Shown: piece after piece, positions 36,783 to 45,735 of the stretch
Layout: each line of letters opens with the position of its first letter
Numbering within the stretch: the first letter of the stretch is position 1
Assembly (NCBI RefSeq): GCF_027943945.1
Contig: NZ_AP027141.1
Location: forward strand, 496,001-560,000
DNA from: Microbacterium terricola
GTDB lineage: Bacteria; Actinomycetota; Actinomycetes; Actinomycetales; Microbacteriaceae
Direction of reading: 5' to 3'
Length of the DNA: 64,000 nt
The notes under the pieces: generated by a model
Seen by the model: the letters and a program-made list of their open reading frames with translations, nothing else
The model's database searches: none
What the model was told of the DNA's origin: nothing
Translations under genes and position numbers: made by a program

Positions 36783-38465
36783 TCAGACGAGACCTTCTGC
36801 CAGGGGACCCAGCGTGAGAACGGGGAAGTAGGTGAGGGCGGTGATGACGACGGACACGACAGCGAGCAGGCCGACGAACTGCGGTCGGTGCGTGGGGAGC
36901 GTGCCCGCGGTGGACGGTGCGGGCGTCTGCCGGGCGAGTGAGCCGGCGAGCGCCAGCACCAGCACGATCGGCAGGAACCTGCCCAGCAGCATGGCGATGC
37001 CGAGGGCGGTGTTGAGCCACACCGTGTTGGCCGTGAGGCCCGCGAACGCCGAGCCGTTGTTGTTGGCCGCGGACGTGAACGCGTAGAGCACCTCGGTGAG
37101 GCCGTGCACGCCGGGGTTCCAGATCGACGTGGACTCGACGTCCGACCGGACGCCCGGGATCGCGAAGCTCAGCGCGGTCCCGGCCAGCACGAGGGTGGGG
37201 GTGACGAGGATGTACAGGCTCGCCAGCTTGATCTCGCGGGGGCCGATCTTCTTGCCGAGGTACTCCGGCGTGCGCCCGACCAGCAGCCCGCCGACGAACA
37301 CCGCGATGACGGCGAGCACCAGCATCCCGTAGAGACCCGCGCCGACCCCACCGGGGGCGACCTCGCCGAGCATCATGTTGATGAGCGGGACCATGCCGCC
37401 GAGCGCGGTGTATGAGTCGTGCATCGAGTTGACCGCGCCGGTGGAGGTGAGCGTCGTGGCGCCGGCGAACAGCGTGGACCCGAAGATGCCGAAGCGCTGC
37501 TCCTTGCCCTCCATCGGCGCACCGGCGAGCTGCGGCGCCGTGCCGGAGCCCAGGGCCTCGAGCCAGGAGACCGCCACGATCGAGGCGACGAACAGCGAGC
37601 CCATCACGGTGAGGATCGCGTAGCCCTGACGGTCGTCGCCGACGATGCGTCCGAACGCGCGCGGCATCGCGAACGGGATGGCGAGCATGAGCACGATCTC
37701 GAAGACGCTCGTCCAGGGCGCCGGGTTCTCGAACGGGTGCGCCGAGTTCGCGTTGAAGAAGCCGCCGCCATTCGTGCCGAGCTGCTTGATCGCCTCCTGC
37801 GAAGCCACGGGGCCGCCCGGGATCGACTGCGTCGCACCCGTCAGTGTGGTGACCTCGGTGAAGCCGGCGAGGTTCTGCACGACGCCGGCGGCCAGCAGGG
37901 CGATCGCGGACACGATCGCGAGCGGCAGCAGGAGGCGCGTGACACCGCGGACGAGATCGACCCAGAAGTTGCCGATCGTGCCGGAGCCGCGGCGCGCGAA
38001 ACCGCGCACCAGCGCGATCGCCACGGCGATGCCGACAGCGGCGGAGACGAAGTTCTGCACGGCGAGCCCGGCGAGCTGCACGGTGTAGCCCATCGTGAGC
38101 TCGGGCGAGTACGACTGCCAGTTCGTGTTGGTGACGAACGACACGGCGGTGTTGAAGGCGAGCCCCTCGGGCACCGCGGGGAGGCCGAGCGAGTAGGGGA
38201 GCATCGCCTGGAACCGCTGGAGCGCGTAGACGAACAGGACGCCGGTGGCCGAGAACATGAGCACGCCGCGGCCATACGACTGCCACGTCTGCTCGGCCTT
38301 CGGGTCGACGCCGATCAGCCGGTAGGCGCCGCGTTCCACGGCCCAGTCGCGCTCGGAGGTGTACGTGCGGGCGATCCAGTCCCCGAGCGGCCGGTAGAGG
38401 AGCGCGAGGGCGAGCAGCACGGTGGCGATCTGCAGGACGCCCGCCCAGACGGTGAAGGCATCCAT
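36783..38465 (-). CDS. kdpA: KdpA, potassium-transporting ATPase channel subunit
   Basis: 560 residues, ten hydrophobic helices of the SKT superfamily with four selectivity-filter repeats: [43 protein letters not shown] and the region near [12 protein letters not shown]. This is the K+-binding subunit. ATG 38465 shares its A with the kdpF stop codon (TGATG), so translation is coupled. Confidence 0.96.
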   Translation of the reverse strand: MDAFTVWAGVLQIATVLLALALLYRPLGDWIARTYTSERDWAVERGAYRLIGVDPKAEQTWQSYGRGVLMFSATGVLFVYALQRFQAMLPYSLGLPAVPEGLAFNTAVSFVTNTNWQSYSPELTMGYTVQLAGLAVQNFVSAAVGIAVAIALVRGFARRGSGTIGNFWVDLVRGVTRLLLPLAIVSAIALLAAGVVQNLAGFTEVTTLTGATQSIPGGPVASQEAIKQLGTNGGGFFNANSAHPFENPAPWTSVFEIVLMLAIPFAMPRAFGRIVGDDRQGYAILTVMGSLFVASIVAVSWLEALGSGTAPQLAGAPMEGKEQRFGIFGSTLFAGATTLTSTGAVNSMHDSYTALGGMVPLINMMLGEVAPGGVGAGLYGMLVLAVIAVFVGGLLVGRTPEYLGKKIGPREIKLASLYILVTPTLVLAGTALSFAIPGVRSDVESTSIWNPGVHGLTEVLYAFTSAANNNGSAFAGLTANTVWLNTALGIAMLLGRFLPIVLVLALAGSLARQTPAPSTAGTLPTHRPQFVGLLAVVSVVITALTYFPVLTLGPLAEGLV

Positions 38466-38554
38466 CAGAACCGCTCCGGCTTCACGAGGGCGACGACGAG
38501 GTACACGAGCGCCGCCGCAGCGAGGAGGGCCGCGATGAGCGAGAAGACGATCAC
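38465..38554 (-). CDS. kdpF: KdpF, small stabilising subunit of the Kdp ATPase
   Basis: 29 residues: GTG start, single hydrophobic helix ([20 protein letters not shown]) and the typical KPERF ending. KdpF stabilises the KdpABC complex in the membrane. Strong GGGGAG site upstream. The start overlaps the stop of another short membrane ORF, and its stop overlaps kdpA. Confidence 0.9.
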   Translation of the reverse strand: MIVFSLIAALLAAAALVYLVVALVKPERF

Positions 38555-38634
38555 AGTCTCCCCACCCCCTTCGCGGCGAGGCCGACGAGCGCGAACAGCG
38601 CGAGCGTGAGGACGACGTAGAGGAGATCTGGCAC
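38551..38634 (-). CDS. 27-residue membrane peptide upstream of kdpF
   Basis: GTG at 38634 to TGA at 38551-38553, overlapping the kdpF GTG by four bases (GTGA). The peptide begins [20 protein letters not shown] and ends with basic KGVGRL: one hydrophobic helix with a positively charged C-terminus. Tight coupling to kdpF and a clean hydrophobic pattern argue that it is translated, although no strong ribosome binding site precedes it. Similar short ORFs ahead of kdpF are, as far as I recall, common in actinobacteria but unnamed. It may be a second KdpF-like stabilising subunit (inference). Confidence 0.6.
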   Translation of the reverse strand: MPDLLYVVLTLALFALVGLAAKGVGRL

Positions 38635-38654
38635 GTGCCGATCCAACCCGGCGC

Positions 38655-38676
38655 AGGATCGCCGGACGCCGATCCT
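38655..38676. promoter_or_regulatory. Dyad upstream of the kdp operon, candidate operator
   Basis: AGGATCG, eight-base spacer, CGATCCT, 21 bases ahead of the short ORF start. Possible KdpE or polymerase-proximal site; binding protein not determinable from sequence. Confidence 0.4.
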
Positions 38677-38830
38677 GACGGTTTCCATACGGCGGCGGCG
38701 ACGAGCCTTACGCGCCGCTCATGGTTCCGGTCGGGTGGCGCGCACGTCGTTCACCCACTGCACACGCGCGATTCATCGACATCCGTCGCCCCACGCCCGA
38801 GCATGGTGTCACGCAACGAGAGGTGCCGCG

Positions 38831-40027
38831 ATGACTCGACCGATCCGAGTGCTCTCGCTCTACGAAGGCTTCTTCGCCGGTGGCGCGCGCATCCTGCACA
38901 CCGATGTCATCGCCGGGCTCCATTCCGCCGGCGACCAGCAGCACAGCGTGCTCTCGATCGCCTCCCAGGCGCGCCGCGAGTCGACCGTCCAGCCGATGCA
39001 CGTCGATCCGCGCTACCTGCGGCTCACGAACGCGGGCGTGAGCGTGACGAGCCTCGGACGCACGGCGGACGCCGACCCGCCGGAGCGGGGGAGCTTCACG
39101 ATGGCCGAGCTGCGGATCGCGGCGGATGCTGTCGCCCGCGCCGATGTGATCCTCTCGCTGAAGGAGCAGCCGCTGGGACTCCTGCTGGCCCTGCAGGATC
39201 ACGGACTCATGCCCGACATCCCGGTGATCGCGTGCCTGCACCGCTCCGACCCCACCCACTCCGGGCCGGCGCTGGGCTGGCTCGCCGAGGCGGCGGCGAC
39301 CGGACTCGTCGCGGCGACGGTCTCGTGTGCCCAGTCGACGAGCGACGCGTACGCGCGGTTCCTCGCCCCGGCGACGCGACGCCACGTCATCCCGAACGGG
39401 ATCGACACCGACCGGTTCCGGCCGGGAACGGCCGACGAGGTCGCGGCGTCGCGTGCGCTGCTGGGCATCCCTTCCGGGGCACTTGTCGTCGCATACGCCG
39501 CGCGATTCGACGCCATGAAGAACCCCGGCCTGTTCCTGAGCGCGGTCGCGATCCACGCGAAGCGCCACCCGGAGACGCACTATCTGCTGTGCGGAGCGGG
39601 CATGACCCTCGAGAACGACGCCTTCCGTGCCCTCGTGGCGGAGTCAGGGGTCGACTCCTCCGCCCACCTGCACGCGCTCGGCGTGCGCGATGACATGCCG
39701 GCGATCTACCAGCTCGCCGACATCGTGGCGCTCACGAGCGCGTTCGGTGAGGCGTCGCCGCTGTGCCTGATCGAGGGCGCGGCGTGCGGGGCGACGCCCG
39801 TGACCACCCGCGTGGGCGATGCCGCGCAGATGGTGGACGGGTTCGGCGTGGTCACACGGCACGACGCCGCGCACATCGCGGCGACCTGGCAGCGCGTGCT
39901 GGACCGGCGCGGCGAGCTGCGTGACCGTGCCCTGGAGGCGCGCCCCCGGCTCGGGCGCGACCGGATGATCGGCGAGTACCGCGCGGCGGTCGAGAGCGTC
40001 GCGGTGTTCGCGGAAGCTGCGGCCTGA
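38831..40027 (+). CDS. Glycosyltransferase family 4
   Basis: 398 residues, no signal. N-terminal GT-B half opens IRVLSLYEGFFAGGARILHTDVI; C-terminal half has HVIPNGIDTDRFRPG, VVAYAARFDAMKNPGLFL and the donor-binding LTSAFGEASPLCLIEGAACG with the E-x7-E pattern altered to E-x7-E across GEASPLCLIE. Acceptor and sugar unknown. ATG with GAGAGG seven bases upstream. It diverges from the kdp operon and precedes two small unknown genes. Confidence 0.82.
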   Translation: MTRPIRVLSLYEGFFAGGARILHTDVIAGLHSAGDQQHSVLSIASQARRESTVQPMHVDPRYLRLTNAGVSVTSLGRTADADPPERGSFTMAELRIAADAVARADVILSLKEQPLGLLLALQDHGLMPDIPVIACLHRSDPTHSGPALGWLAEAAATGLVAATVSCAQSTSDAYARFLAPATRRHVIPNGIDTDRFRPGTADEVAASRALLGIPSGALVVAYAARFDAMKNPGLFLSAVAIHAKRHPETHYLLCGAGMTLENDAFRALVAESGVDSSAHLHALGVRDDMPAIYQLADIVALTSAFGEASPLCLIEGAACGATPVTTRVGDAAQMVDGFGVVTRHDAAHIAATWQRVLDRRGELRDRALEARPRLGRDRMIGEYRAAVESVAVFAEAAA

Positions 40028-40073
40028 CGGGATCGGGTGCGCGTCGTGACGGCCGCGGCATAATGGGCCTCCT

Positions 40074-40364
40074 ATGACACTCGAACTGTGCGTTCTGCTC
40101 TGGGCAGCGGAGAACCTCGACGACGCCCTCACGGAATACGAGGACACCGTGCTCGCCCTGGTGCCGAAACACGGTGGCAGGGTCGTCAGCCGGGTCCGCC
40201 GCATCAGCGACGGCGACGGACCGCGCGAAGTGCAGGTCATCCACCTCCCGGATGACGCCGCACTGCAGGCGTACATGTCGGACCCGGAGCGTGTCGCCCT
40301 GGCGGACGTGCATCGCCGCGTGGTGGCACGCACCGAGATCCTGACCGTCGACACGATCGTGTGA
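40074..40364 (+). CDS. Small ferredoxin-like-fold protein (DUF1330/YCII-like)
   Basis: 96 residues. The pattern beta-alpha-beta with YEDTVLALVPKHGGRVVSR, VQVIHLPDDAALQAYMSDP and a terminal strand resembles dimeric alpha/beta-barrel proteins such as DUF1330 or antibiotic-monooxygenase-like families. No catalytic residue can be assigned. A CATAAT hexamer lies nine bases before the ATG. Overlaps the next gene by four bases (GTGA). Confidence 0.6.
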   Translation: MTLELCVLLWAAENLDDALTEYEDTVLALVPKHGGRVVSRVRRISDGDGPREVQVIHLPDDAALQAYMSDPERVALADVHRRVVARTEILTVDTIV

Positions 40365-40963
40365 CGCCCATGACCGAGATCTTCGACGGACCGTTCGATG
40401 TGGATTACGGGCACGTGCACCTGGTCACGGGTGAGCTCTTCGTCGACGACTTCGGCGGCGCATTCGCCGGTCAGTCCAACGGTCTGTGCGGCGCGCAGCA
40501 GAACGGGGTGCTTGCCCTGATCACGGGGTTGCACACGGGGCGCACCCCCATTCGCATCAGCCTGCTGGAGCATGCGCCCGAGCTCGGCGACTGGGAGGAG
40601 ATCGTCGAGGCGAGCCTCGCGCCCGCGACGCCCGACGCGGTTCTGCGTGGGGTCACGGGCATCCAGGAGTGTGCATTCGCCCTGCCCGAGGCGAGCTACC
40701 GCGTCCGCTGGAGTGTCTCGGGGATGGACGAGGAGCAATCGCAGAGGGACGCCGGGCCCGCGACCGCCCGTCAGTGGCTGGCACTGTGGCCGGCGCCGCC
40801 CGCGGCGGATGCGATCCTGCGCCAGACCTCCACCACGGCGGCGTCCTGGCACGGGCAAGTGTCGACAGCCGCATCTCCCGGAGAGGGTGCGCTCAACGAT
40901 CCCGAACCGCTGTCGGCTGCGGCGCGAGCGAACCTCGAGATGCAGGCCAGGGGCGCATGCTGA
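40361..40963 (+). CDS. Hypothetical protein
   Basis: 200 residues from GTG 40361 (overlapping the previous stop) or 197 from ATG 40370. Soluble, acidic, no signal or helix spans. Visible blocks are FDVDYGHVHLVTGELFVDDFGG and GLCGAQQNGVLALITGLHTGR (in parts), suggesting a beta-rich fold. I do not recognise the family. Translational coupling to the 96-residue protein suggests the pair works together. Confidence 0.6.
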   Translation: MTPMTEIFDGPFDVDYGHVHLVTGELFVDDFGGAFAGQSNGLCGAQQNGVLALITGLHTGRTPIRISLLEHAPELGDWEEIVEASLAPATPDAVLRGVTGIQECAFALPEASYRVRWSVSGMDEEQSQRDAGPATARQWLALWPAPPAADAILRQTSTTAASWHGQVSTAASPGEGALNDPEPLSAAARANLEMQARGAC

Positions 40964-40996
40964 GTCTGCGCAGAACCGACGCTCGGAGCAGCGCCC

Positions 40997-41884
40997 TCAG
41001 CTGAGGTAGGGGTCGACCAGCAGCGGCCCGCGGATGTCTCTGAGCGTGTCGATGAGACGCTCGAGCCCCTTGCGGCTCCAGGCCGACATCTCCAGGTCAT
41101 GCGGGCCGAGCGGGGTGAGGTTGCCGGTGCGGATCCGGATGACCTCCCACTTCGCCGCACGCAGCGCCCGGTCCTTGCGCCGGTCCGCATCGGCACGCCG
41201 GCCGACGTGCTCGAGACCGTGCCGCCCTGTGGTGTCGTACTCGATCGCGACACGCAGCTCCGGCAGCAGGATGTCGGGCCACACCTCCACGTGCTCGAAG
41301 AACGGTCGCGCGACCCGCACGGCGTTGAGGCCCTGCGTCACGGACAGACGCGCGAACAGATCGGCGCGCAGCTGCGCCTCGATGCGCGACGCCGGCTTCG
41401 GCGCGCAGATCGAGTGGAACGGCTCGCCGACGGGAAGATCCGGCGTCTTCGGACACACCTGCAGTCGGGGCTTCGGCTTCCGCGGTCTCAGCACCGCGGG
41501 TCGGGCCGGGCTCGCCGGAGGGGTGGATGCTGGTCGCCCAGCGACCGTCACCACATCGCGCATCGGCAGCGCAGCGGCAGGACGGGCGAGCGCGGCGCAT
41601 TCGGGACACCAGGCCGAGCGGCGGCGTTCCCGCCCGGGCCGATTGCGCTGCTCGTCGGGGGTGGCCGCGAACAGGTGGCCGCTCTCGCACTGCCAGCGCA
41701 GCAGCACATCGGCCGCCGGGGGGATCTGAGTCAGGACGATGCCGGCGTTGAGCTCGGGGTGGTACTGGCGGATCAGTGCGGGGAACGATGCCCAGGCCCC
41801 GCGGTACGTGCCGACCGGATAGGGGATGTCTGTGCTCTTCGAGAACTGGCGGCGGGCCCACCACAGTTCGACACGCTCCGGCAT
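40997..41884 (-). CDS. Zinc-ribbon plus Vsr/DUF559-like nuclease-fold protein
   Basis: 295 residues. The N-terminal third has a treble-clef zinc motif: WQCESGHLF then WCPECAA some 30 residues later, preceded by SFPALIRQYHPELN as in DUF4379-type domains. The C-terminal ~120 residues carry the PD-(D/E)XK-like core WPDILLPELRVAIEYDTTGRH followed by DRRKDRALRAAKWEVIRIRTG, as in DUF559 and Vsr endonucleases. An RNA/DNA-cleaving role is inference. ATG 41884 has TATTCT six bases upstream. Lies 72 bases downstream of dinB in the same direction. Confidence 0.65.
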   Translation of the reverse strand: MPERVELWWARRQFSKSTDIPYPVGTYRGAWASFPALIRQYHPELNAGIVLTQIPPAADVLLRWQCESGHLFAATPDEQRNRPGRERRRSAWCPECAALARPAAALPMRDVVTVAGRPASTPPASPARPAVLRPRKPKPRLQVCPKTPDLPVGEPFHSICAPKPASRIEAQLRADLFARLSVTQGLNAVRVARPFFEHVEVWPDILLPELRVAIEYDTTGRHGLEHVGRRADADRRKDRALRAAKWEVIRIRTGNLTPLGPHDLEMSAWSRKGLERLIDTLRDIRGPLLVDPYLS

Positions 41885-41890
41885 GTGAGC

Positions 41891-41896
41891 AGAATA
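41891..41896 (-). promoter_or_regulatory. -10 hexamer TATTCT of a leaderless promoter
   Basis: On the minus strand TATTCT is six bases before the ATG at 41884. Confidence 0.6.
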
Positions 41897-41956
41897 TGCG
41901 CGGCCGCCGACATCACTCCTGTGCGCTCCAGGTCGGTGCGTCGGCGGCAGGCTCGG

Positions 41957-43153
41957 TCATTCGTGCTCCGGCAGGAGCGGCGCCGAAAGGCCGGGGTCGC
42001 GACCGAGCTGCGCGGCCCGCGACACCGACGTCGCGCCGAATCGGTCGCGCACGGCATCGAGCACCGTGTCGAGACGGGTGCCGTCGCCCCAGTCGATCGG
42101 CAGCTCGGGCTGGATGCTGTCGGCGCGTCCCAGCTGCGACAGCGAGATGCCGATGAGGGTGATGCCGCGCTCCGCGATCTCGGGCTGCGCGGCGGCGAGC
42201 AGCCCGCGAGCCACCTGCACCAGCAGGGCTGTGCGGTCGGACGGGGAGCCGAGGGTGCGCGACCTGGTGACCTTCGCGTAGTCGCCGAAACGGAGGCGCA
42301 GCACGACCGTCCGGCACACGCGCCCGCCATCCCGGAGACGACGGGCGAGCCGATCCACGATCTGGGTGAGGATCAGGTCGAGTTCCTCGGCTGAACGTGG
42401 GCGGTTGCCGAGCGCGCGCTGGGAGCCGATGGACCCGCGACGTCGGGTGGTGTCGACCGGGCGCGGGTCCCGCAGGCGGGCCAGCGCGTGCAGATGGGCT
42501 CCGGTCGCCCGGCCCAGCAGCCTCTCGGCGGTCGCCTCTTCGAGCTCCGCCAGCTGCCCGACGGTGTTGATGCCGAGGCGGTGCAGCTTCTCAGCCGTGA
42601 CCTGACCGACGCCCCACAGCCGTTCGACCGGCAGCGGCAGCAGGAATGCCTGCTCCCGGTCGGGTTCGACCACGAGCAGCCCATCCGGCTTGCTGACGGC
42701 GCTGGCGACCTTGGCGAGGAACTTCGTCCGCGCGACTCCGACCGAGATCGCGAGTCCGACCTCCGCGCGCACCCGCTCGCGCAGTCGCACCGCGACCTGC
42801 TCCGGTGTCCCCGCGATGCGGCGGAGTCCGCCGACCTCCAGGAACGCCTCATCGATCGACAGTCCCTCGACCAGCGGTGTCGTGTCGCGGAAGATCGCGA
42901 ACACGTCTCGGCTCGCCGCCGAGTAGGCATCCATCCGTGGAGGGACGACCACCGCATCCGGACACAGCTCGCGCGCCTGCCGTCCGCCCATCGCGGTGCG
43001 CACCCCTCGCGCCTTCGCCTCATAGCTCGCCGCCAGGACCACGCCGCCGCCGACGATCACCGGCCTGCCCCGCAGGGTGGGCTTGTCGCGCTGCTCGACC
43101 GAGGCGTAGAAGGCGTCCAGGTCGGCGTGCAGCACGGTCGCCTCGCCCCGCAT
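41957..43153 (-). CDS. dinB: DNA polymerase IV (Y family)
   Basis: 398 residues. Error-prone translesion polymerase. Catalytic acidic residues Asp11 (LHADLDAFYASVEQ) and Asp101-Glu102 (LSIDEAFLEV) are in place, with the steric-gate region at AFYAS. The little-finger domain (SIGSQRALGNRPRSAEEL) follows. ATG 43153 has AAGGGAGG upstream. No LexA/SOS box was seen in the short gap before it. Confidence 0.92.
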   Translation of the reverse strand: MRGEATVLHADLDAFYASVEQRDKPTLRGRPVIVGGGVVLAASYEAKARGVRTAMGGRQARELCPDAVVVPPRMDAYSAASRDVFAIFRDTTPLVEGLSIDEAFLEVGGLRRIAGTPEQVAVRLRERVRAEVGLAISVGVARTKFLAKVASAVSKPDGLLVVEPDREQAFLLPLPVERLWGVGQVTAEKLHRLGINTVGQLAELEEATAERLLGRATGAHLHALARLRDPRPVDTTRRRGSIGSQRALGNRPRSAEELDLILTQIVDRLARRLRDGGRVCRTVVLRLRFGDYAKVTRSRTLGSPSDRTALLVQVARGLLAAAQPEIAERGITLIGISLSQLGRADSIQPELPIDWGDGTRLDTVLDAVRDRFGATSVSRAAQLGRDPGLSAPLLPEHE

Positions 43154-43239
43154 CCGGCCTCCCTTCGATCATCCGTCCTCGCGGATCATCGCATCAGCCG
43201 GCGACACGGCCGCTCCGGGCGACAGCGGCCGTCAGGTCG

Positions 43240-43821
43240 TCAGCCGGCGGCCGCCGGGATCGTCTTGCGCATCACGGTCTTGCTCTTGCCGATGTGCCGC
43301 TCGAACGTGAAGCCCGCCTTCTCGAACATCGCCCGCGTGCCGTTGTGGAGGAACGAGGACGAGGTCCGCTTGCCCTCCGCGAGCTCATTCGGGAACGAGA
43401 CTACCTCGCCGCCGCCGGCCCGGGCGATCAGGTCGAGCGCGCCGTCCAGTGCCTCTCGCGCCACGCCCGAACGGCGGTGATCGCGGTCGACGAAGAAGCA
43501 GGTGATGCGCCACGGGGCGGGATGGGTCTCGCCCGCGTCGTACTGCTTGCGGTGGTAGATGTTCGGCAGTTCGAGGGGACTGCCGTACTCGCACCACGCG
43601 ATCGCGTCGTCGCCGTCGAAGACGAGCGCGGCATGCGCGACGCCCTCCACGACGAGTCGCTGCTTGAAGGTCGGTCCGTCGTACTCGCGCTTGACGGTCT
43701 GCTCTGTGTCGCTGTGGAAGTAGGAGCAGTAGCACCCGCCCCAGACTCCGTTGTGCTTCTGCGCGAGCGCCAGCCACGCCGGGAATGTCTCCGGAGTGAG
43801 CGGCTTGATCACATGCGCCAT
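43240..43821 (-). CDS. GNAT-family acetyltransferase
   Basis: 193 residues. FFVDRDHRRSGVAREALDGALD matches the acetyl-CoA binding motif A of GNATs (residues ~109-130). The N-terminal GGCYCSYFHS with two cysteines and AIAWCEYGSP are typical of a subfamily often annotated only as GNAT. Substrate unknown. CAGGGT lies six bases before the ATG, a weaker leaderless match. Confidence 0.75.
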   Translation of the reverse strand: MAHVIKPLTPETFPAWLALAQKHNGVWGGCYCSYFHSDTEQTVKREYDGPTFKQRLVVEGVAHAALVFDGDDAIAWCEYGSPLELPNIYHRKQYDAGETHPAPWRITCFFVDRDHRRSGVAREALDGALDLIARAGGGEVVSFPNELAEGKRTSSSFLHNGTRAMFEKAGFTFERHIGKSKTVMRKTIPAAAG

Positions 43822-43891
43822 GCGGCCACCCTGGCACGCGGTGGAGCCGACCGGAAGGCGTTCAGCCCAGCGCGCCTCGGGTGCGGTGAGG

Positions 43892-43922
43892 AAGTGGACG
43901 CGACAGCGGGACTCGAACTCGC
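43892..43922 (-). repeat. Partial copy of tRNA 3' end (candidate attachment site)
   Basis: 31 bases matching 49334-49364 with three differences, including the identical 13-base core GTCGCGTCCACTT (minus strand). No complete tRNA can be folded here: no matching 5' acceptor strand lies at the expected distance. It fits an att remnant left by integration into the tRNA 3' end. Confidence 0.55.
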
Positions 43923-44019
43923 TCGGGCTCCGGAGGAATCCGGCCTAGAGGCGCGAGAACCGCGGAATTACGCGAGACGGCCCAATCTTCCTCCGGGCTC
44001 TGTAATGCGGTTGGGCGGC

Positions 44020-45072
44020 TCAGTGGGTGTGGCGGTGATTGGTGTCGGGGTAGTGCTCGTGGGTGTGGGTGAGGCGTTCGTGTGAGTGCTCGTGCTTGTG
44101 GCGCGTGCCGGCGGGGACGGGTTCCGCGTGCTCGTGAGTGTGGTGTTCGTCGTCGTGGGTGTGCCAGTGGTCGTGGACGACGGCTTCGTGGGTGTGTTCG
44201 TGTCGGTGGTGTTCGGTCAGGTGCAGCCACACGCCTAGCGCCATCAGCAAGCCCGCAGCAATGAGCTGCCAGGTGACGGGGTCGCCGAGCAGGATCGCGA
44301 GGACCGCGCCGAAGAATGGGGCGACAGAGAAGTACGCACCAGCACGTGCCGTGCCGACGTGTCGCATGCCGATGATGAACAGGGCGAGGCTGACGCCGTA
44401 GGCGAAGAAACCGACGACGAGTGCGGCGGCGAAGCTGGCTGCCGCGGGGAGGGTGGCGCCGAGGGCGAACGCGAGGGTCAGGTTGACGGGTCCCGCGACG
44501 AGTCCCTTGACGGAGGCGAGCCAGGTGGCGTCATTGAGCGCGATCTTGCGGGTGAGGTTGTTGTCCAGTCCCCAGAAGCAGCATGCTCCCAGGATCGCCA
44601 GGGCGGGCCAGGGGCTGCCCAGCTCTGCGCCGTTGGGGATGGACAGCAGCACGGCGCCGGCGACGATCGCGACCATGCCGAGCGCGACGCGACGGTCGAA
44701 GTTCTCCCGGAACACGAACCATGCCAACAGTGCGGTGCAGACACCTTCCGCGTTCAGCAGCAGGGATGCGCCGGAGGCGGGCATGTTCGAGAGGCCGACC
44801 ATCAGCAGCACGGGGGCGATGATGCCGCCGCTGAGAATCGCGCCGGCGAGCGGCAGGAGTTCCCCTCGCGCGAGCCGGACCCGTGGTGCGCGGGTGGTCA
44901 GGCGGAGGATGCCCAACCCGATCCCTGAGCCACAGTAGAGCAACCCGGCCAGCAGCCACGGGCTGACCTCTCCGCCGAGCAGCAGCTTCGCTAGCGGGGT
45001 GCCCGCCCCGAACAGCAGCGCAGCCAGCAACGCCGCCTGCACGCCACGGTTGGAAAAGGCGTTGCGGAGCAT
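44020..45072 (-). CDS. EamA/DMT-family permease with His-rich C-terminal tail
   Basis: 350 residues. Ten hydrophobic helices in two EamA repeats (residues ~10-285; LLNAEGVCTALLAWFVFRENF marks the end of repeat one, VAPFFGAVLAILLGD the end of repeat two). The final ~65 residues are unusual, with clusters such as HHRHEHTHE, HDHWHTHDDEHHTHEH and HEHSHERLTHTHEH, clearly able to bind divalent metal. A role in nickel, cobalt, zinc or copper handling is inferred from the tail and the neighbouring copper ATPase. ATG 45072 has GACACT six bases upstream. Confidence 0.78.
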   Translation of the reverse strand: MLRNAFSNRGVQAALLAALLFGAGTPLAKLLLGGEVSPWLLAGLLYCGSGIGLGILRLTTRAPRVRLARGELLPLAGAILSGGIIAPVLLMVGLSNMPASGASLLLNAEGVCTALLAWFVFRENFDRRVALGMVAIVAGAVLLSIPNGAELGSPWPALAILGACCFWGLDNNLTRKIALNDATWLASVKGLVAGPVNLTLAFALGATLPAAASFAAALVVGFFAYGVSLALFIIGMRHVGTARAGAYFSVAPFFGAVLAILLGDPVTWQLIAAGLLMALGVWLHLTEHHRHEHTHEAVVHDHWHTHDDEHHTHEHAEPVPAGTRHKHEHSHERLTHTHEHYPDTNHRHTH

Positions 45073-45229
45073 GCTTCGAGTGTCCCACCCAGGAACTCGT
45101 GCTGTCCCGGGTCGGATCCCAGGGAACGATCGCGAGACGGGGCCGAACCCCCTTCTATGGTTTGTCAAGGGATCTTGGCGAGTTGCGGTCGATCGTCCAG
45201 ACTGAGCCACTGATTGCGAAAGGAGTGCG

Positions 45230-45667
45230 ATGCCTGAGTGGCTGATTGTCGTGCTCGGCGTGGTCGGTGGGCTGGTGCTGTTGTGGTCGGTGTTGATCGG
45301 GTCGCTGTGGGTGTAGCAGCGGCGAACGGGATCATCCGTCGATTGGCGAGCAATGATGCGGGTCGTCCCCGACGTCATTCGGCTGGTGAAGCGCCTTGCG
45401 TTCGATCGTTCGGTGCCTCGCGCGACTCGGTGGTGGTTGCTGGGGCTGCTGTCGTATTTGCTGTTGCCTTTTGATCTCGTGCCGGACTTCATTCCGGTGC
45501 TCGGGTTCGCCGATGATGCTGTCGTAGTTGCGATCGTCTTGCGATTCGCGATTCGTCATGCTGGCATGGGCGCGGTCGAGCGTCACTGGCCGGGAAGTCC
45601 CGAGGGCCTCGCGGGCGTGCTCAAACTCGCAGGACTGCCGTCGAGCCCTCCCACAGCGAGAGCGTAG
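45230..45667 (+). pseudogene. YkvA (DUF1232) membrane protein interrupted by an in-frame TAG
   Basis: ATG 45230 with a perfect AAAGGAG site encodes a 28-residue hydrophobic segment (MPEWLIVVLGVVGG to SLWV) and then stops at TAG 45314-45316. The same frame continues without further stops through a DUF1232 domain (LPFDLVPDFIPVLGFADDAVVVAIVLR) to TAG 45667. Family members normally have the membrane helix and the DUF1232 domain in one chain, so the amber codon most likely breaks a full-length gene. An ATG at 45353 could restart translation but lacks a clear ribosome binding site. Confidence 0.7.
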
Positions 45668-45735
45668 CGGGCGTGCTCTGCGGCCATATCTGTAGCGGGT
45701 TGTGCTTCCGCTGAAGCGGCGCCTCGGTCGAGCGG

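Noticed and set aside
43892-43968. A second complete tRNA gene at 43.9 kb
   Set aside because: The 3' T-arm and acceptor strand are recognisable but no complementary 5' acceptor, D arm or standard anticodon loop can be folded; treated as a partial copy.
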